This document shows positions 49,401 through 62,930 of a DNA stretch of 64,000 bases, in pieces. Each line of letters begins with the position of its first letter. Position 1 is the first letter of the stretch. Source of the stretch: Lineus longissimus (Eukaryota > Nemertea > Pilidiophora > Heteronemertea > Lineidae); assembly GCF_910592395.1 (NCBI RefSeq), contig NC_088308.1, positions 24,691,501 to 24,755,500 on the forward strand. The letters are read 5' to 3'. The notes under the pieces were generated by a model. The model had not been told where the DNA came from. It made no database searches and saw only the letters and a list, made by a program, of their open reading frames with translations. A program made the position numbers and the translations under genes.

Positions 49401-52400
49401 TTTGTTGAAAGTGGAATTACGAAAAAAATATTTTAATGAAGAATTCTTATTAAAATGGAAGAATTTCAGTGTGTAACCATCTGGTTTTGGTAATAAGCAT
49501 GATTTCCTCTATTCGTGTTACCTCGAGATTTTAATAAGACAAATAGACAGAAAGACAAAAAAGACATTCATGACTATTTCCTAACTAAGCTGTCAGATGA
49601 AAGTTTTAAGAAAAAGGTAAGATTTGTTATGTCTCTGCAAGGGAGGGGCCTCTCTGGTAGTGGTATACTGACAACATTCTGAGACAATAATTTTGTTCAT
49701 CTTTAGCGGTTAGTATAGGATAACCATCAACTATCTAAATGTTAATATCAAAACAGTCAAAACAGTTTAAACAATGGTTAGATAATCACTAATTGCTATT
49801 ATATTAAAACGACATATTAAAAAGGTGGCGTGCAACTGCAAGACATGAAAAGTCTCGCCAAAAGGTCATTTAAGAAATAAGGAACGAACGACCAACTGAT
49901 ACATGGCGGCCTTTTGCCGTTTGTCAAGTGATCTACATCCTCACTCATCAAGGGTTAACATTCGCAAATTCACCATCTCTGGTTAGACGTCTACCACTTC
50001 TCTGATAGTTGGCGTCAAGTATTGTTCCATGACCCTCTGACTGACACAGTCAATAAAAAGCAACATCGTTCCCCTGTCTACGTTTTGCTTCGATAAGGAC
50101 CACAATCCTCCATCTTTTTCAGCCAACACAAATATGAACTCCCGAAAAGTTTTACAGAGAAATAAAAAAAGTTTGGAAAATGAAGGTTTTTTTACAGAGA
50201 AACTGATGAAGCGTACTAGTATCACTGAGATCCATACCATCATTCGTATGATTGGTCATCCCATTTGATGAGTATAGGTCAATGAATACATATGCAAGGG
50301 AACGAGGCCACTTAAAACGCGTGCGACGACACACTAAGCGTGTGTGTACATGCTGGAAAACATCAACAGGAAAACGAGTATTGGATAGCAGTTAGCTCTA
50401 CCTCTTCTTCAAGGCCGGCGCTGATATCATCAGAGATCTACATAAACATAAACCGGCGGGTTAGTCATGCAAATTACAACAATGTGCTCACAAAATGAAA
50501 TTATCTAAAATCTTATGACGATATGAAGAACCTTTCCGCAGGATACATGTATATCCCTAATCATTCGTCGCTCATACTCTTCGTAAGGATTGCGAAATCT
50601 GCCTATTACTTCTGTGCCATAGAGAATGCAACTGACGACCCTTTTCCCACAGCAGTTTCGTGAATAGAGCATAAATTAGGCTTCAAAGCCGCGTGTCTTA
50701 GATTTAACCATCGCAGCGTGTTCACCGGGAAGACCAATCCTCCAATGCCGAGATGGTGCCTACATGTATGGGCTTAAATAAATGAGTAGTAACTTCGGTA
50801 AGTGGGTTGGTCGTGCAGAATTTCTCGTCAGGTAGGCTAAATGTGCTGTATGACGAAGGAATATTCACCCCGAGTGTGAAAAGAAATCGTCATAAGAGAT
50901 ATTAAAAGATTCTATAGACGATTAACGAGGGTACTAGATTTACAGCAAGTCGTTGCTCTTGTAAAGTTACCATAACATCAGAAACCCTCTTTCTGCGAGA
51001 ATGCTTACAAATAATAATTTTTAATGTCAATCTCCATCATAATATCTATATGCAATAAAACGATAGTATGAAATAAACAAAGCTGCTGGTATACATGTAC
51101 AATATTAAGTGACACGCACATTACGACACCGAACTGATTCATCACTGCGCCACTATGGTAGCAAACACAACAGTATTACATGTACGTTACTTTAGAAGCC
51201 ATGCCCAATTCATGCTGCACTATATATGGTGCATGCGTCACCTCTTTCTCATAAAACCTTTTAACATATCGCTACCAATGAATACATAGATTTACACTTT
51301 TGCAACTTCGTACGCATATCACTCGCTCGTCAATTACCTATGACCGTGTACATATGTATGTATACATACTTCCAAGCTTGCATATTTCAAACAAGGTTTC
51401 TTTCAATTTCACCCCAGTCACATCTTTTCCCGGTTCAAGCGCGCTCGAAAGTTTAGACACCAGTATAAATGCCGATAAATACAACAAACAAACAAAATAC
51501 GATATGATACGCACCATTTTCTCCAATTGCTTGTAGAGAACGCCAAAATATTTCACATTGCCGATTCTGAAATTATCAAGTTGACATTCAAGTATGTTCT
51601 AAGAACTTAAGGTGATATAATTGATGCCCCAGGGCCAGGGCAATGCTTGGTGTCAATTATCATTATTATCAATATCATTTTTATCTTGAAAACCCCTGAA
51701 CCTGAACTTTACAAACTCAAGTACACACTGATTTCAGACTGCAACGAAGATCTCACCAAAACTGAATGAACCTGTAGAATTTCCTAGACATGTCCAAAAC
51801 ATCAACATCATGGTGACCTGAAGCTTGTGAGAATTAAAAATTTGCTCTATTTCACACACGGTTCATATCGCCATAGCCTGGCTATTACAGGCGAAGGACA
51901 TCTCCACTCTAACATGAAAACCTCTGTGGTTCAACGATTACAATGCTGGACTTGCGATCTGGTGGTCACGGGTTCGACTCCCCGTGTATCCACAACATTT
52001 TATTTTTAACAAGATGTGCATCTGTGATGTATATTAAGTCTTAGTATCTGACATGATCTCTGATGATACTACTACTTTTTCGTCTCTTATAACAAGCTGA
52101 TTAAGTTAATTATCTAAGACATCGCTAATCACTCGGGGCAATGTTACAAAAAGACACGAAGAGAGCTGAAATGGAAAACATGTCACTTCAATTATCTAAG
52201 TGGACCTGTTTCTGACACATGGCTGATGTCGTAATGGCATTCCACGCCTTAAATCATGTCCGTTGACTAGCTTCAGGCACTCGAATTTTTAGTTCACGCA
52301 ATCTCCAATGAGAGGAAGTCGCTTTATTCACCTCGAGTCTGTCAATAGTGAGCTAGTCTACACATAGCGAAGGTTACCAATTGCGAGGTTTGGAGAATAA

Positions 52401-55400
52401 AAATAAGCTTGAAAAAATAATGCTATGAAACATTAGTCAGAGGAATGAAGTGAATTTTCGTTAATTATCTCGATCTCATTTATTGTAGTATAGATATAAA
52501 AGGAAGAAGGGTACGCCAAAATTAGATTTTGTGATCATATTTACAAGCAGGCCACGTTCGGAATATTTACAAAACAATTCATACTAGGGACACTTTTCTG
52601 TAATACTGCGTGTTCACGCCTGCTTGATACATTTCAATGTTGGTACATACTTTTCAAAGGATTTGTCATAGTAAAGGAGAGACTTCTGGCAGTCTGTGTT
52701 GATAATGTTGGTCAGCTCAGACAGGGACACGACAATCTCATCTTCACCCTAGAGTAAAAAGGAAAACGATGCAGTGTAACCAAAGTGGCAATATCTACGA
52801 AATGAGTTACAACAATCTGAAAAATTTGAAAGGCTCAAAACTTGCCAAGTCAAATCTAGAGAAATATTGGTAACGAGCCACACAATAACAATTTCAAGTT
52901 TTAAAAAAAACATTACTTAGAATATGTCAGTGTGTTAAAAGTGAATGATATCATTTCGGTACTATGTTTTAGCAATCCTCTTATGTAGTTAATTTAGGCA
53001 AATATTTCTTCTTCCTATAAGTTTTCTTCCTTTTCTTTATTTATATCACTGAGTCAATTACCAATGAGAGAGCTTGACAACTGTTCCTACCTTAACATTC
53101 GTCTGTGGTCGTGTGATAGAATACTGTTTCTCATACCATTCAAGGTTTCCTTTCTGAAAATTATAATCATATGACTTATGTCAGCAGCAAAATGAAGAAA
53201 AAACGTCAAAGTGGGACCAAAGAATTTTCTGTGAAAGGAGTATTTCATTCTACATGTACATTTTCCTTTATGAAGTATCTCTTTTCTTTACCCAAATAGA
53301 CTTAAATTATAAATTATATTGCGTCAGACAATTTCAATAATTTACAAAATCTTGGCAGAACGGGTTTGTTTGAAAACGACTTATTGATCGTACCTTTAAA
53401 ACTGCCACAATTTCCGAATGCAGCTCTTTCTGGAATGGACAGCACTTGCGGAACACACTCATCTGGTATATTTTAGCAAGGCACCTGCATGATGATGACA
53501 AAAATCATGTATAAATATATCATTATTGGTTATCAACGCGAATTGGAAATGTTCGATAAAACACCAGTTTGATTGCGCACACGTCAGTCGACAATAATTG
53601 ATTAGGGAAAAAAATTCAGTTTTATGATTTTCTTGTCAGGTATTTTTGGTAATGACGCATTATTTCCTTGTGACAGACGTCCAAGCAACTAACTTGGTTT
53701 CGATATTCAATACTTGGAGTGCATTGTTTTGTCACAATTTTTTTCTTCAATTTGTACGAACCTCAGCATGAAATCTAGCCTGACTTGTGCTGCTCTGTTG
53801 GCTGCCGGGAACACTTGACGAAGCTTGCGTAATAGGCCAAGGCAGAACTCAATGAATAGATTAAAAGACTCAGCCAGAGATTCTTCCTGTAAAACAGACA
53901 TAACTCTCACTTAATATGGATCATCGTAAACTTTTGAGAGAACATCCCTTAAGATGAGGAATTACAGAACTACTGGAAACTTTGGCGTTGTAAAACGTTG
54001 TACAACCACTCTAGCGGCAGACATAGAGAGAACCCGCAGCAAAAGGGCCTGGGTCCGCGCTTGTAAAATACAGAGCTGAAATAATAGGTATGTATGTACA
54101 TATTCAGGTGTTTAAGCAAAGTACGTTGAATGAATTGACTGTTTTCGTGACCTGATAACCTGTCAAAAGTAACTGTTACTGAGCTACTACGAGATCCGAT
54201 GATGAGGATTATGCTATAGAGTCAATGAGACGATAAGTATTTTTAGGATGGGGTTGTGTTCATAACTACATAACATGCAGTGGGTGATCAATACATCTAC
54301 ATTACTTTCATTTTCAATTAGATAAGCTATTGCATGCTTTGATATTTGATCAATTCCCTCGTAAAGAATCCTATCTCTGCAGTCATTAATTTAGGATCCG
54401 TCTTATTATGATAAAGAAATATGTCCTCTCCATGGAATGTTTCAGCTAACTCATCCATGTTTTACGTAAGACACTGTAGAGTATCCAGGAAGGAACATTG
54501 TGATAAAGCTTGATCCGGCCAAATATGGGTTGTCGACTAGTTTCCTGTCTCGCCTCCTTCGCGTTCCAACCATCCTTCTCGTTAAAGTCGACAACTTCTT
54601 ATAAAGTCACGTCGGCTCATAACATCCCGACACGTTCGATGGATCATCCCCCATATCATAAGCAAAAGTATCAGATTCATGTTTTTGGGAAATGGAAGAC
54701 GTTACTCTACAAGACAATGTTCATGCGCTGATCAAACAACAGCTTTACATGATCCGTATTACAGACCTCACAGCTCCGACAGCAGTAACAATAACAATAA
54801 CATGTACTAATTGTGCTCTTCTATTCATGCAGATGGAAGTCTCTTTCCTGTAATATCTGAAACCCAACCCTCATCAGAATATAGTCACAACGATTGTATT
54901 GCATGCATGCATTTGAATTGATACAAAGCCACTGGAAAATTCTTAAGAGGACGAAATGATTCCTCCACCAACCCTCAATTGCTGAGCTAAGAATGATGTT
55001 ATGTCGATCGACCAATGCAACTATCCACGATCCCAATCACATGTTTGCGATTCTTATCAGATTTAATACAAGTTATATCAGTTTGCAATCAGTGCAATTT
55101 GAAAGGAAAAACATGGCAAATGCCGAGAAAATCAAATATCTCATTGGAAATGCTATTTCACTTAAGTGTCCAAAACCTGTGAAAAGAATATCATCATTCC
55201 ATTAGAAATCCGTCTACAGTGCCTAAATCTATTAATTGCAAAAAATAACTTCACTCGAAAGACTCTTCACTCAAAAGGTGATGTACATGCACTTATATAG
55301 GCTACGTTCACATGCGCTAATTGCAAGTTATCGATTATGATATCAGAAAGAAGTGGAAGTCACGCAAAAAAGCGGCCGCAGCACTGAAAATGAGTTGAGC

Positions 55401-58400
55401 AAACGCATGCGCATTGTTCTTTGCAAACTCTTTCACTCTGCAGCTGCAAACGCAACATGGCTAGATCTTCGTATCACTAACAGCCGTTGTAGGGCTATTC
55501 AGCACAATTAGCCTGAACGAAAGATCAATAAATGGTCATCAGACGCTAATAAGACCATTATGTCATTTCTTTCAAGATCTGAAGACCTTCTCACGAAAAA
55601 AATGAGACAATTCCATCTCCCTCCTGGTCACCTCCAATGCAACAGTCAGATAGCCTGTTGAAAAAAGGAAACGTTTACGACACCAAATTGACATCATCAG
55701 ATCTGGTGCAGCATAAAGAATCAGGGGCCGATATTGATCCAGCCATGTTAAGTTGGTGAAATAAACACAGCTAAAAAAGGCAAGATCGGATCCTCATCTT
55801 ATAAATCATTTCGCTAAATTTCTCAGTGGATACAATACTAATGTGACATGGATGTCTCATCTCGCCATTTTTTGCTGTGGATACCCTAAACCCTTCAAGT
55901 GCGACTAAGAATGTGCAAGTCAAATCTTTAACAAATGATCTGATGGTTCCTACTTGAGTCTTTCTTGGTCGATTCGTACCGTATGGCGATTTCTGTGTGA
56001 TGTTGGAAAAAAGGCATGACGTTGCAAATTATTTGAAATACAGTATTCTGCACAATTCAAGAGCTTCAGGTAAATTACTTCAAACTGATACTGTATTGTC
56101 TTGATAATCGCCTTCTTCTAATGACTCAGTACTAGTACTGAACTGGCACAGGAGGCAAAAATAACCATGGGCATGATTGAATCTGTGTATAGTCAATTTG
56201 TCATGTTGGGGGTGAGTAAAGATCAGTTGGACATACACTGTGATACATAAGTTTCATCTTGACAGACTTGGTAAGATATCGTGACAGTATCAACATGTGA
56301 GATTTTTGATGAGTCGTTCGTGCAGAAATATTTGGTTGCTTCGACAAAAGAATTATTGTGCAATTTGATATCGTATTATAAACGCACATCCCTACTTTTG
56401 CATTTCTTTCTTTCTCTTCCTCATTGCCTTCCTCGTCCTTGTCCTTAGAAATGAAAGGGTTAAGAAGTAGAAAAGGACCAGTAGTCAAGCTGTTGCGTGG
56501 AATAACGAACCCGAGAGTCCGGAGGTCGTAGGTTCGAATGCTTTTGAAATCCTAATCTCTAAACCTTGCAAACTGCACTACCATTTTGATCAATAAAATG
56601 AGTTGTCACCAAAACAAGTTGAGAAATACGCGACTGAAGATTTCAGGTTGATGGTAGGCCTACTTTGTGTGAAGGAGACTACCACGTGTGATAAGACAAC
56701 ATCAACAGTCACAACGAAGTTGAGTGATTCTATAGGTTTTTACCAACATCTTGAGTTCGAGCAAGAAAAGACAATTCAAAGTTTAACTTCTGATTTTTGT
56801 ACTCTTCATTTCAGACAGAACAACTTGGCTGTGCTCCTGGAAGTCTATATCAAGTCATTTTAGTACCGTATTATCAATCAGAATCATCATAAACAAGTGG
56901 TTTCTGCGGTGAATCTGACGCAACATTTCGTGAAAACATTGCAGTATCAAAATTTTAATACCAATCCAATCAGCTCAAACGATGTCCACTTCCACTGAAA
57001 CAAGATTCAGAGTTATTCAGCACAAACACGCCAACCAAGAAAACACAGAAAATGAGGCACTGTATTGACATTTCTCGGATAAATAGGAAGCAGTCAAGAT
57101 TCAAATAAACTCACTTTTTGTGAATCTTTTAGTCCATATTCGTCTACTTGGCGATGACTACCTTCTATTGCCTTCTTATTGCATCTGCATACCAAGCATT
57201 TAGACGAAATTCGTCATATACCAATCATTGTCATCTACATACCTCTTCCCTGGATAGTGCACTAGGCTCCCAGACTGAATCCAAATCTTCCAGCAGCCTG
57301 TACAGCACCTCATAGTCAAAGGGGTGTTCCAGATGCTTTTTGCTGTAGGCCGCCCAGCGACTGAAATGGATGAGGATAAGGATTTTACGGCCAGAATACA
57401 AAAGATAAGAAAGAAGGTTGTCAGAGTTAAAGATGTAAACCTACCACATGGCCCTTTGCACTTCAGTAATGTCTCCCTGTATGGCATGTTGGTGAAGGAT
57501 AGTCTGCGCCGCCTGGGGTAACTCCCCATCCCATCTGTATTTTGCATCCTACAAAAGAATAGGATAACATCATATCAGAATGATTCACCCACTCGAAACA
57601 TCAAGATGAGCATAAACAACGAGTAAAGTTCGAAAAGAAATATCGAGAAGGGTAAACAAAAATATTAAATTGTTGGAATGTAAATTTGGATATCTGTGCT
57701 GGAGTGACTTCAACTATAGTAACTTCAACTTGCAGAGAAGATTGTAGAGACCCAAAAGCATTACAATAAGGAGAAACACCACTGTGATCAGATAAAGAGA
57801 GTGAGTTACAAGTCAAGAGGGTGGGCCCTTTTTTTGCATGCAAACATTCAGCCCGAGACATTCCGTGAGCAGATGTGAATATTTTTGGATCGTGATCGAA
57901 TGATTTCACCCAACGACGGAGAGGAATGCACAACAAAACATTTCCTAGATACTTTTATTTCATTTATGTGACCAGTTGAAGGTTTAAACATTAAACCCTG
58001 TATGTGACCAACAACCACACATACCATCAACACAGCTAACAGTTCATACCGCCATTGAGACTGAGGTACGGCGGCCTCGCCATAGGGGGGAGAAGTGGTA
58101 CTAAAAAAAGAACAAAAGAAAGAAATATCCTTCTGGAACCTTCCATTGACACATCGTTTTTATATTGTAATTCTAAGTGTTTGCGAATTTCTTTCTGGTG
58201 ATGAGTATCAATGGTTCGCATAACAGCCGTGCAGCTTTCATTGGACAGCCAGTTTCTTAAGGACCAGCAAGAGACACTATGTGGGATTAATCTTAGACAC
58301 CAGAAGAAACAATCCGATGAAAACAGAACTCCTTGTACGGTGTAACGTGCGACCGTTGACCTTTAGTGATGAGCCTTAATCCGATGCTGAACAAAACGGC

Positions 58401-61400
58401 AGGACTTACTCTCTAAGGAGATTATGGTCTGCAACATTGACATTGGATTTGAAGAAAAAAGAAACCTTTTGGGCGTAAATTGACGAGATGATGATGCCCA
58501 CAAGTTGAGATGGAATTAACTTGGAAAATCTAAAAGTATAACAGGGAATGATAGCAGCAAGCGCGCTTCCGACACGTTCCTTTTCGATCGCTTCCTGATT
58601 ACGCCTCAAATTTGGTATAATGTGACGGATGAAAACTTCAAAGCAATAATTACAGTAATTAGAGCAACTTGAACGGATACATTAATTGACAAATGGCGAT
58701 TATCTTATTCTGATAAAGCAAATAAATCGGATAATGGGTGCAATAGTGCTTGGAAATTGCGCTGATATGCCGAAATCTCTCCCCATAAAAATCATAAGCA
58801 GTGACTTTCATGCCCGGTGCAGTAACTAATTAAAATGCACCTGTATCTTAAACCTGTTGGAAGGAATTCTGCTTTCTGGGATGTCTGGAAGCTACAAGTG
58901 CCCTCGTTTACATTCACATCGTTCAGATTTGCGCTAAAGCATCACTTTAATACATATTACTCAATAAAGGGAACATGTTATTTGGGCCGACTATCAATCA
59001 CGGCGAGGAAGACTTACTGATTTATTTTTTTCTTGCCGTAATCTGACGACCTTTTCGGGTTTTGTCTTGATCAAATGTAAAAGGAAAGAAGACAGATTCT
59101 CATTTTACCCAACCATAGCCGTTTCCGGTCAAGGGGATAAATATACACGTATGTCTGATTTGGTTAGCATATTCACCTGGTATTTCCTTATCTCGTGTTC
59201 AATAAAGATACAGTAAAGATCTTCATGCTGTTTGATATCCGTCCAGTTATCCTCTTCAGAAACTCCCCTGTCCTCCCTGGTGGCAAGGTTCAACTTCAGG
59301 CGGATCTGACCTTGAACATTTGACCTATTGGATCGACCTTCGAGGTCAAAGAACTTGTCAATACCTGTTGATGGAATACACTGCAAAGAATATGAAGAAA
59401 TGTAATGATTACTCGTGAAATAAGACCTTGGAAGACTTGTGCACGAGAAAAAAAACGTTACAAGCCAGGATTTCTAGAAATTCACCGCAATACTTACATC
59501 GAGTGGTACGTTAACACAACCTAAGAAGTCATCAACGGCACCATCTTCACCGGCTCGCGCTGACTGGGCAATCTGCTTGAACACCCTCCCGAGGCCTTTC
59601 AAGCTCTGGATCTCATTCAGTTTGCTGGCAGCATCGAATACGGACACCTCCTCATCGTGGTCCCTGAAAGTGAACAGATTTCAAGCAGGTTGATACACAT
59701 ACATATTTCACCTTTTGGATTATGATACACACGTAGTTAGTTCAGACTCATCTCGACTAACTGCGAAGGGGAACGGTGAGTATGCCATTCAGGCTAATCG
59801 TGAGCTTTGAAGACGAAGTGGTGAAGTGACTGGAGACCTTGACAGTTCCAAATGAAATCCTAGATGTTTGAGCACATGAACATTTGGAACAGAATGATGA
59901 AGGGGACGATTATCGACTCCCGATTTTTCTTGCTTGTTCAGATTCTTAAAACCTGGAACTTTAACGTATCTATACCTTTCATTTTGAATTGGCACTATCA
60001 CTAATTTATCAGATTGGAAATTAAGCCCAGGAATAGTTTCGCCAAAGGTCGTGGTTGTGATATCGGGATTTCTTCCTCATCAGAGAAAATTGAACCCCCT
60101 AGGCAATAGTTTAATAGATAAAGCAAAAACACAAATTGCAATTGCAATTCTAATTGTATTTGCCCGTCGGAAATTCGTGAAATTTTATCACAAACAAAGA
60201 CCAGGGTAGATATTGTTGTTTTCCTGTGGTGAAGAAATACACTTGCGTTTTTGAAGTTTCGACATAGACATGTACTGGTAATGAAATTTACTGCAACATG
60301 ACTAAGATAGACTGTTCTGCAACGAACTCGAAGAAAAGAAATCGACAATGACTTAAATGGGGCTATAGACAGGAGCGAGAGGGCCAATGGATACATTCGA
60401 GGGATATATGCATCTTCTATTTGGTAGATGTAATGTCTTTACGTCATATCAATGAAGTCGCCCCCTCTTCCCCTACAGCTCACTAGCAATCATCAAAATT
60501 TCTTGCAAAATTGATTCTTTAATTGTTATACTTTCTGTGCATTTCCATTGTAAGCGCAGTAGTGATACCATATTGAGCCTAAGGAGTTATCATCATATCC
60601 AATAGTAAACAGTGTGGGTCGTAGGAGTACGCCAGGGGCTTCTTCTATGGGAGTCTGTGCTCCATAACAATTTACGACATCACTTAGCTACAATGCCTTG
60701 AATGTTCAAAATACTCCATATATATATATGTTTATTTCGTACATCAAAAAGGTACATATTTTACAGTGCTATGGTGTGCAAAGTGCTGGGTGCAGTGGTT
60801 ACAAGTGATTACAAGTCTATTTCGATATCAATTACATAATATTACAACGGGTGCCAACATTTGTTACATTACACATAAATATTGGATTATTTCCTCCCTT
60901 TCAATGGTTGTCAGTATGTCAACTGCATGTCTCCTTAATTTTATTAACTCTCTTATTTGCACTGCAACCTGTCTTTCTCTTTCTGTGGCCTATGGGAAAT
61001 TTTTATCACTCATTAAACCAAGTGAATTTATGTACACCTCAATAGAACCTTCTTTATCGAAGCCGTATTTGTGACTGATGTGCTTCAGACTATTTCCCAA
61101 GCCACTGTTGCTGCCCAGTTTAAGTAGGGTAACACTGAATGCCTTGAATGTTCAAAATACTCCACAGCAAACAAGACTAAGAATAGAAAGAGTTCTATTG
61201 CCCAAAGAGGAGCTGTAAAATATATAAAAAACATCTTGACACTTAAAGTAATTCATTGACACTTGCTGGTAAGCAAGATAACAACGGAATACGAATATTT
61301 TGTTCCGGACCTCCAGAGGTTCCAGTAACGCAAAATGTAATTTCCAACAAGTTAATTTAATCTTTCACTGTTTAAATTGACTTTCTCATCATAGTATTTA

Positions 61401-62930
61401 TATTATACAAACAGTTCACAAAACACTCTTATTGGATCAGGATGCAAAATGACCACAAAGTCATTATTAAGCCAAATGCGTGCGTCATTTGGACCGACTG
61501 TAATTTGGTCTTGCCATTAATTGGGATTGACAAAGTAGCGTGGACTAGGGCCCTTTCAGCAGGGAAATTGCAATTCCTTTAGAAACGACCATTTGAGAAC
61601 GCAGAAGATAGGAAGGACCTCATCGATAACCTAATTACGATCGCATGCACCTTAATCACACTCAATCAATGAAGGGCTAACGAACCCATCCATCAGAAGG
61701 CGCGCAGTCATCCTATCTGAAGGAGCGGTGATTGTATAAAACCTTAGACCATACTGTCCCAGGATGTCCTTTAACACAGGTATAGTGTGCAATATAAGAT
61801 ATGTATATTAGGAAAGAAATTGTCTTAGTATACACAAGCGCATAGAAGTACATGTAGGTATATAGATGACGTTTTGACGAGTATGCTCTGACACCTTGGT
61901 CAAATCTGAGGTGTGGTTGTTTTCTGATGTGACCTAGAAATCAGCTGAGCCCATCCCGTCTCGGTCCATTTGTGCAACCAAGTACGGATTCTAATACTAA
62001 TGCAACCAATATATACCAACAGTGAAGTATCAATATCGAATTCTGTTCTAAAATACCTCGAACTCGACTGTTAGCAAAGTGTTTGAGAATAAATCCCAAA
62101 GCAGGTGGTGTCTGTGAACCAACAACATAAACTGTAAGCAATGGTTCAGGATGTCCTCAAATGAAGATTTGAGATATGCCTAACTTACCAGATATCAAGA
62201 TGAAGTCTGTCCGACTTAGGGTCATCTAAATCGCTGAAAGAGAAAACACATCTTTGATTAAAAAGGTCGCTTATTTGTGTTGGGCAAAAACATCAAACGT
62301 TTATCTCGGACTCTCTTTCCAATATATTTACTACGCCATAGTTACGAATGCTGCTTTTGCTTCAAGGTGAAACTGGCCTTGTCTTGATAAGGTCAAGCTG
62401 ATCAAAACAATGTTTTATCCGAATAAGACGGATAAGACCCAAGGCAAGTCGATCATGTCATGAAAGATCCACAGGTTTATGAATATGATCTCCGGCAATA
62501 CTGCATATCACGATAGCTTTCCCAGGTTTTGCGATTTACCTTCGGAAATGAAATCGATGAATGTAACCAAGTACCTCAGTTGTTTTTTTAGATGATAGCT
62601 TTAAGGAAGTTTGAAAAAGATCAAGGTCATTTTGGGTGTAGAGTTCGTGTTTAACTTACAATCTAAACTTTTCATTCCAGTTTGGATTCAGGGTACATGG
62701 CTGCACCGTGGTGGACTTGATATACTTGGCTGGTAAGATGTCTTTAACGACAGTGTGTTTCTCCTTTTTTCTTTTTATGCTTTGAGAGAACTTCTTGAGG
62801 GCACTTCTCTTTTCTTTTGGTTTTAGCTCCTCGTCCGATGAATATGTGCCTCCTTCGTTGATATCTAGGCGGGCGGCTGAGGCCTTGCGACCAGGCATGA
62901 TACCTAGCATGCAGTAGGGGTCGCTGAAGC
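40428..62930 (-). CDS. BAIAP3-like: BAIAP3/Munc13-4-like C2-MUN-C2 protein, 26 exons, 5' end outside window
   Basis: Minus-strand gene; exons 5' to 3': 62930-62660, 62233-62189, 59663-59498, 59380-59177, 58100-58050, 57548-57445, 57360-57243, 53886-53762, 53484-53394, 53153-53091, 52748-52651, 51566-51515, 50437-50402, 48742-48567, 48353-48230, 46303-46160, 45720-45619, 44519-44304, 44189-44121, 43779-43624, 43408-43295, 43077-42994, 42630-42510, 41445-41322, 41157-40955, 40528-40428. All phases agree; about 1,052 codons are visible. Layout is C2A, a MUN region with MHD1/MHD2, then C2B and a short basic tail. Landmarks are [58 protein letters not shown] and VLFTVMDHD. The family primes calcium-dependent vesicle exocytosis at membranes. 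The pattern [16 protein letters not shown] favours BAIAP3 over UNC13D. The small exon 58100-58050 is the least certain. Confidence 0.92.
40735..40860. repeat. Dispersed AGATTCTTGT-rich repeat, copy 2
   Basis: AAGATCCTTGTCAGATTCTTAGTTAAGTTTTAACTACAAATCTTATAAC...GCTGAATAAAATCTCAAATAT follows the same word order as 12889-12992. It lies in the last intron of the BAIAP3-like gene and is well diverged from copy 1. Confidence 0.4.
40955..42630 (-). other. C2B domain of the BAIAP3-like gene
   Basis: Three exons give [32 protein letters not shown] then [29 protein letters not shown], and [19 protein letters not shown]. The Asp residues in PLDTNGLSDPF and VMDHD are at the positions of calcium ligands, so C2B is predicted to bind calcium. 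Confidence 0.85.
51915..51998 (+). repeat. tRNA-like SINE head in a BAIAP3-like intron
   Basis: CTGTGGTTCAACGATTACAA, then GCTGGACTTGCGATCTGG and box B GGTTCGACTCC, followed by a T-rich stretch. It resembles a tRNA with an anticodon-like loop, but the acceptor arms do not pair convincingly, so a tRNA-derived SINE is favoured. Antisense to the host gene. Confidence 0.55.
56490..56565 (+). repeat. tRNA-like SINE head in a BAIAP3-like intron
   Basis: GCGTGGAATAACGAACCCGAGAGTCCGGAGGTCGTAGGTTCGAATGC contains box A-like and box B (GGTTCGAATGC) text at tRNA spacing. It differs from the 51.9-kb copy, so more than one SINE type is present. Confidence 0.5.
59177..62930 (-). other. C2A part of the BAIAP3-like gene (start missing)
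   Basis: Four exons encode the later strands of C2A. SDPY and the WDHDEE loop supply the usual Asp ligands for calcium. A Ser/Lys-rich insert between them (about 60 residues with [12 protein letters not shown]) is basic and may bind membrane or be phosphorylated. The first C2A strands would lie in an exon to the right, ending in phase 1; I could not locate it with confidence in 62,931-64,000. Confidence 0.8.
60692..61164 (-). mobile_element. Retrotransposed insertion with 27-bp target-site duplication
   Basis: A 27-bp sequence starting AATGCCTTGAATGTTCAAAA occurs exactly at 60692-60718 and 61138-61164. The 419 bp between read on the minus strand as a 5'-truncated cDNA. A coding-like frame ([31 protein letters not shown]) is broken by one TAG. 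It continues as [20 protein letters not shown] to a TAA, then a 3' UTR with AATAAA (60731-60736) and a (TA)n tail at the junction. This is a LINE-type insertion or a retrocopied transcript; the encoded protein is unknown to me. Confidence 0.75.

Larger units (their letters stand above)
43295..57548 (-). other. MUN/MHD region of the BAIAP3-like gene
   Basis: Exons from 57548 down to 43295 encode an all-helical segment of roughly 550-600 residues matching the MUN region in order: [131 protein letters not shown] and [10 protein letters not shown]. In the family this segment acts on syntaxin/SNARE complexes. Several exons are tiny (36, 52 and 63 nt). Confidence 0.85.

Noticed and set aside
51915-51998. 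Functional tRNA gene
   Set aside because: Box B is good, but the acceptor stem does not pair and the tail looks SINE-like.
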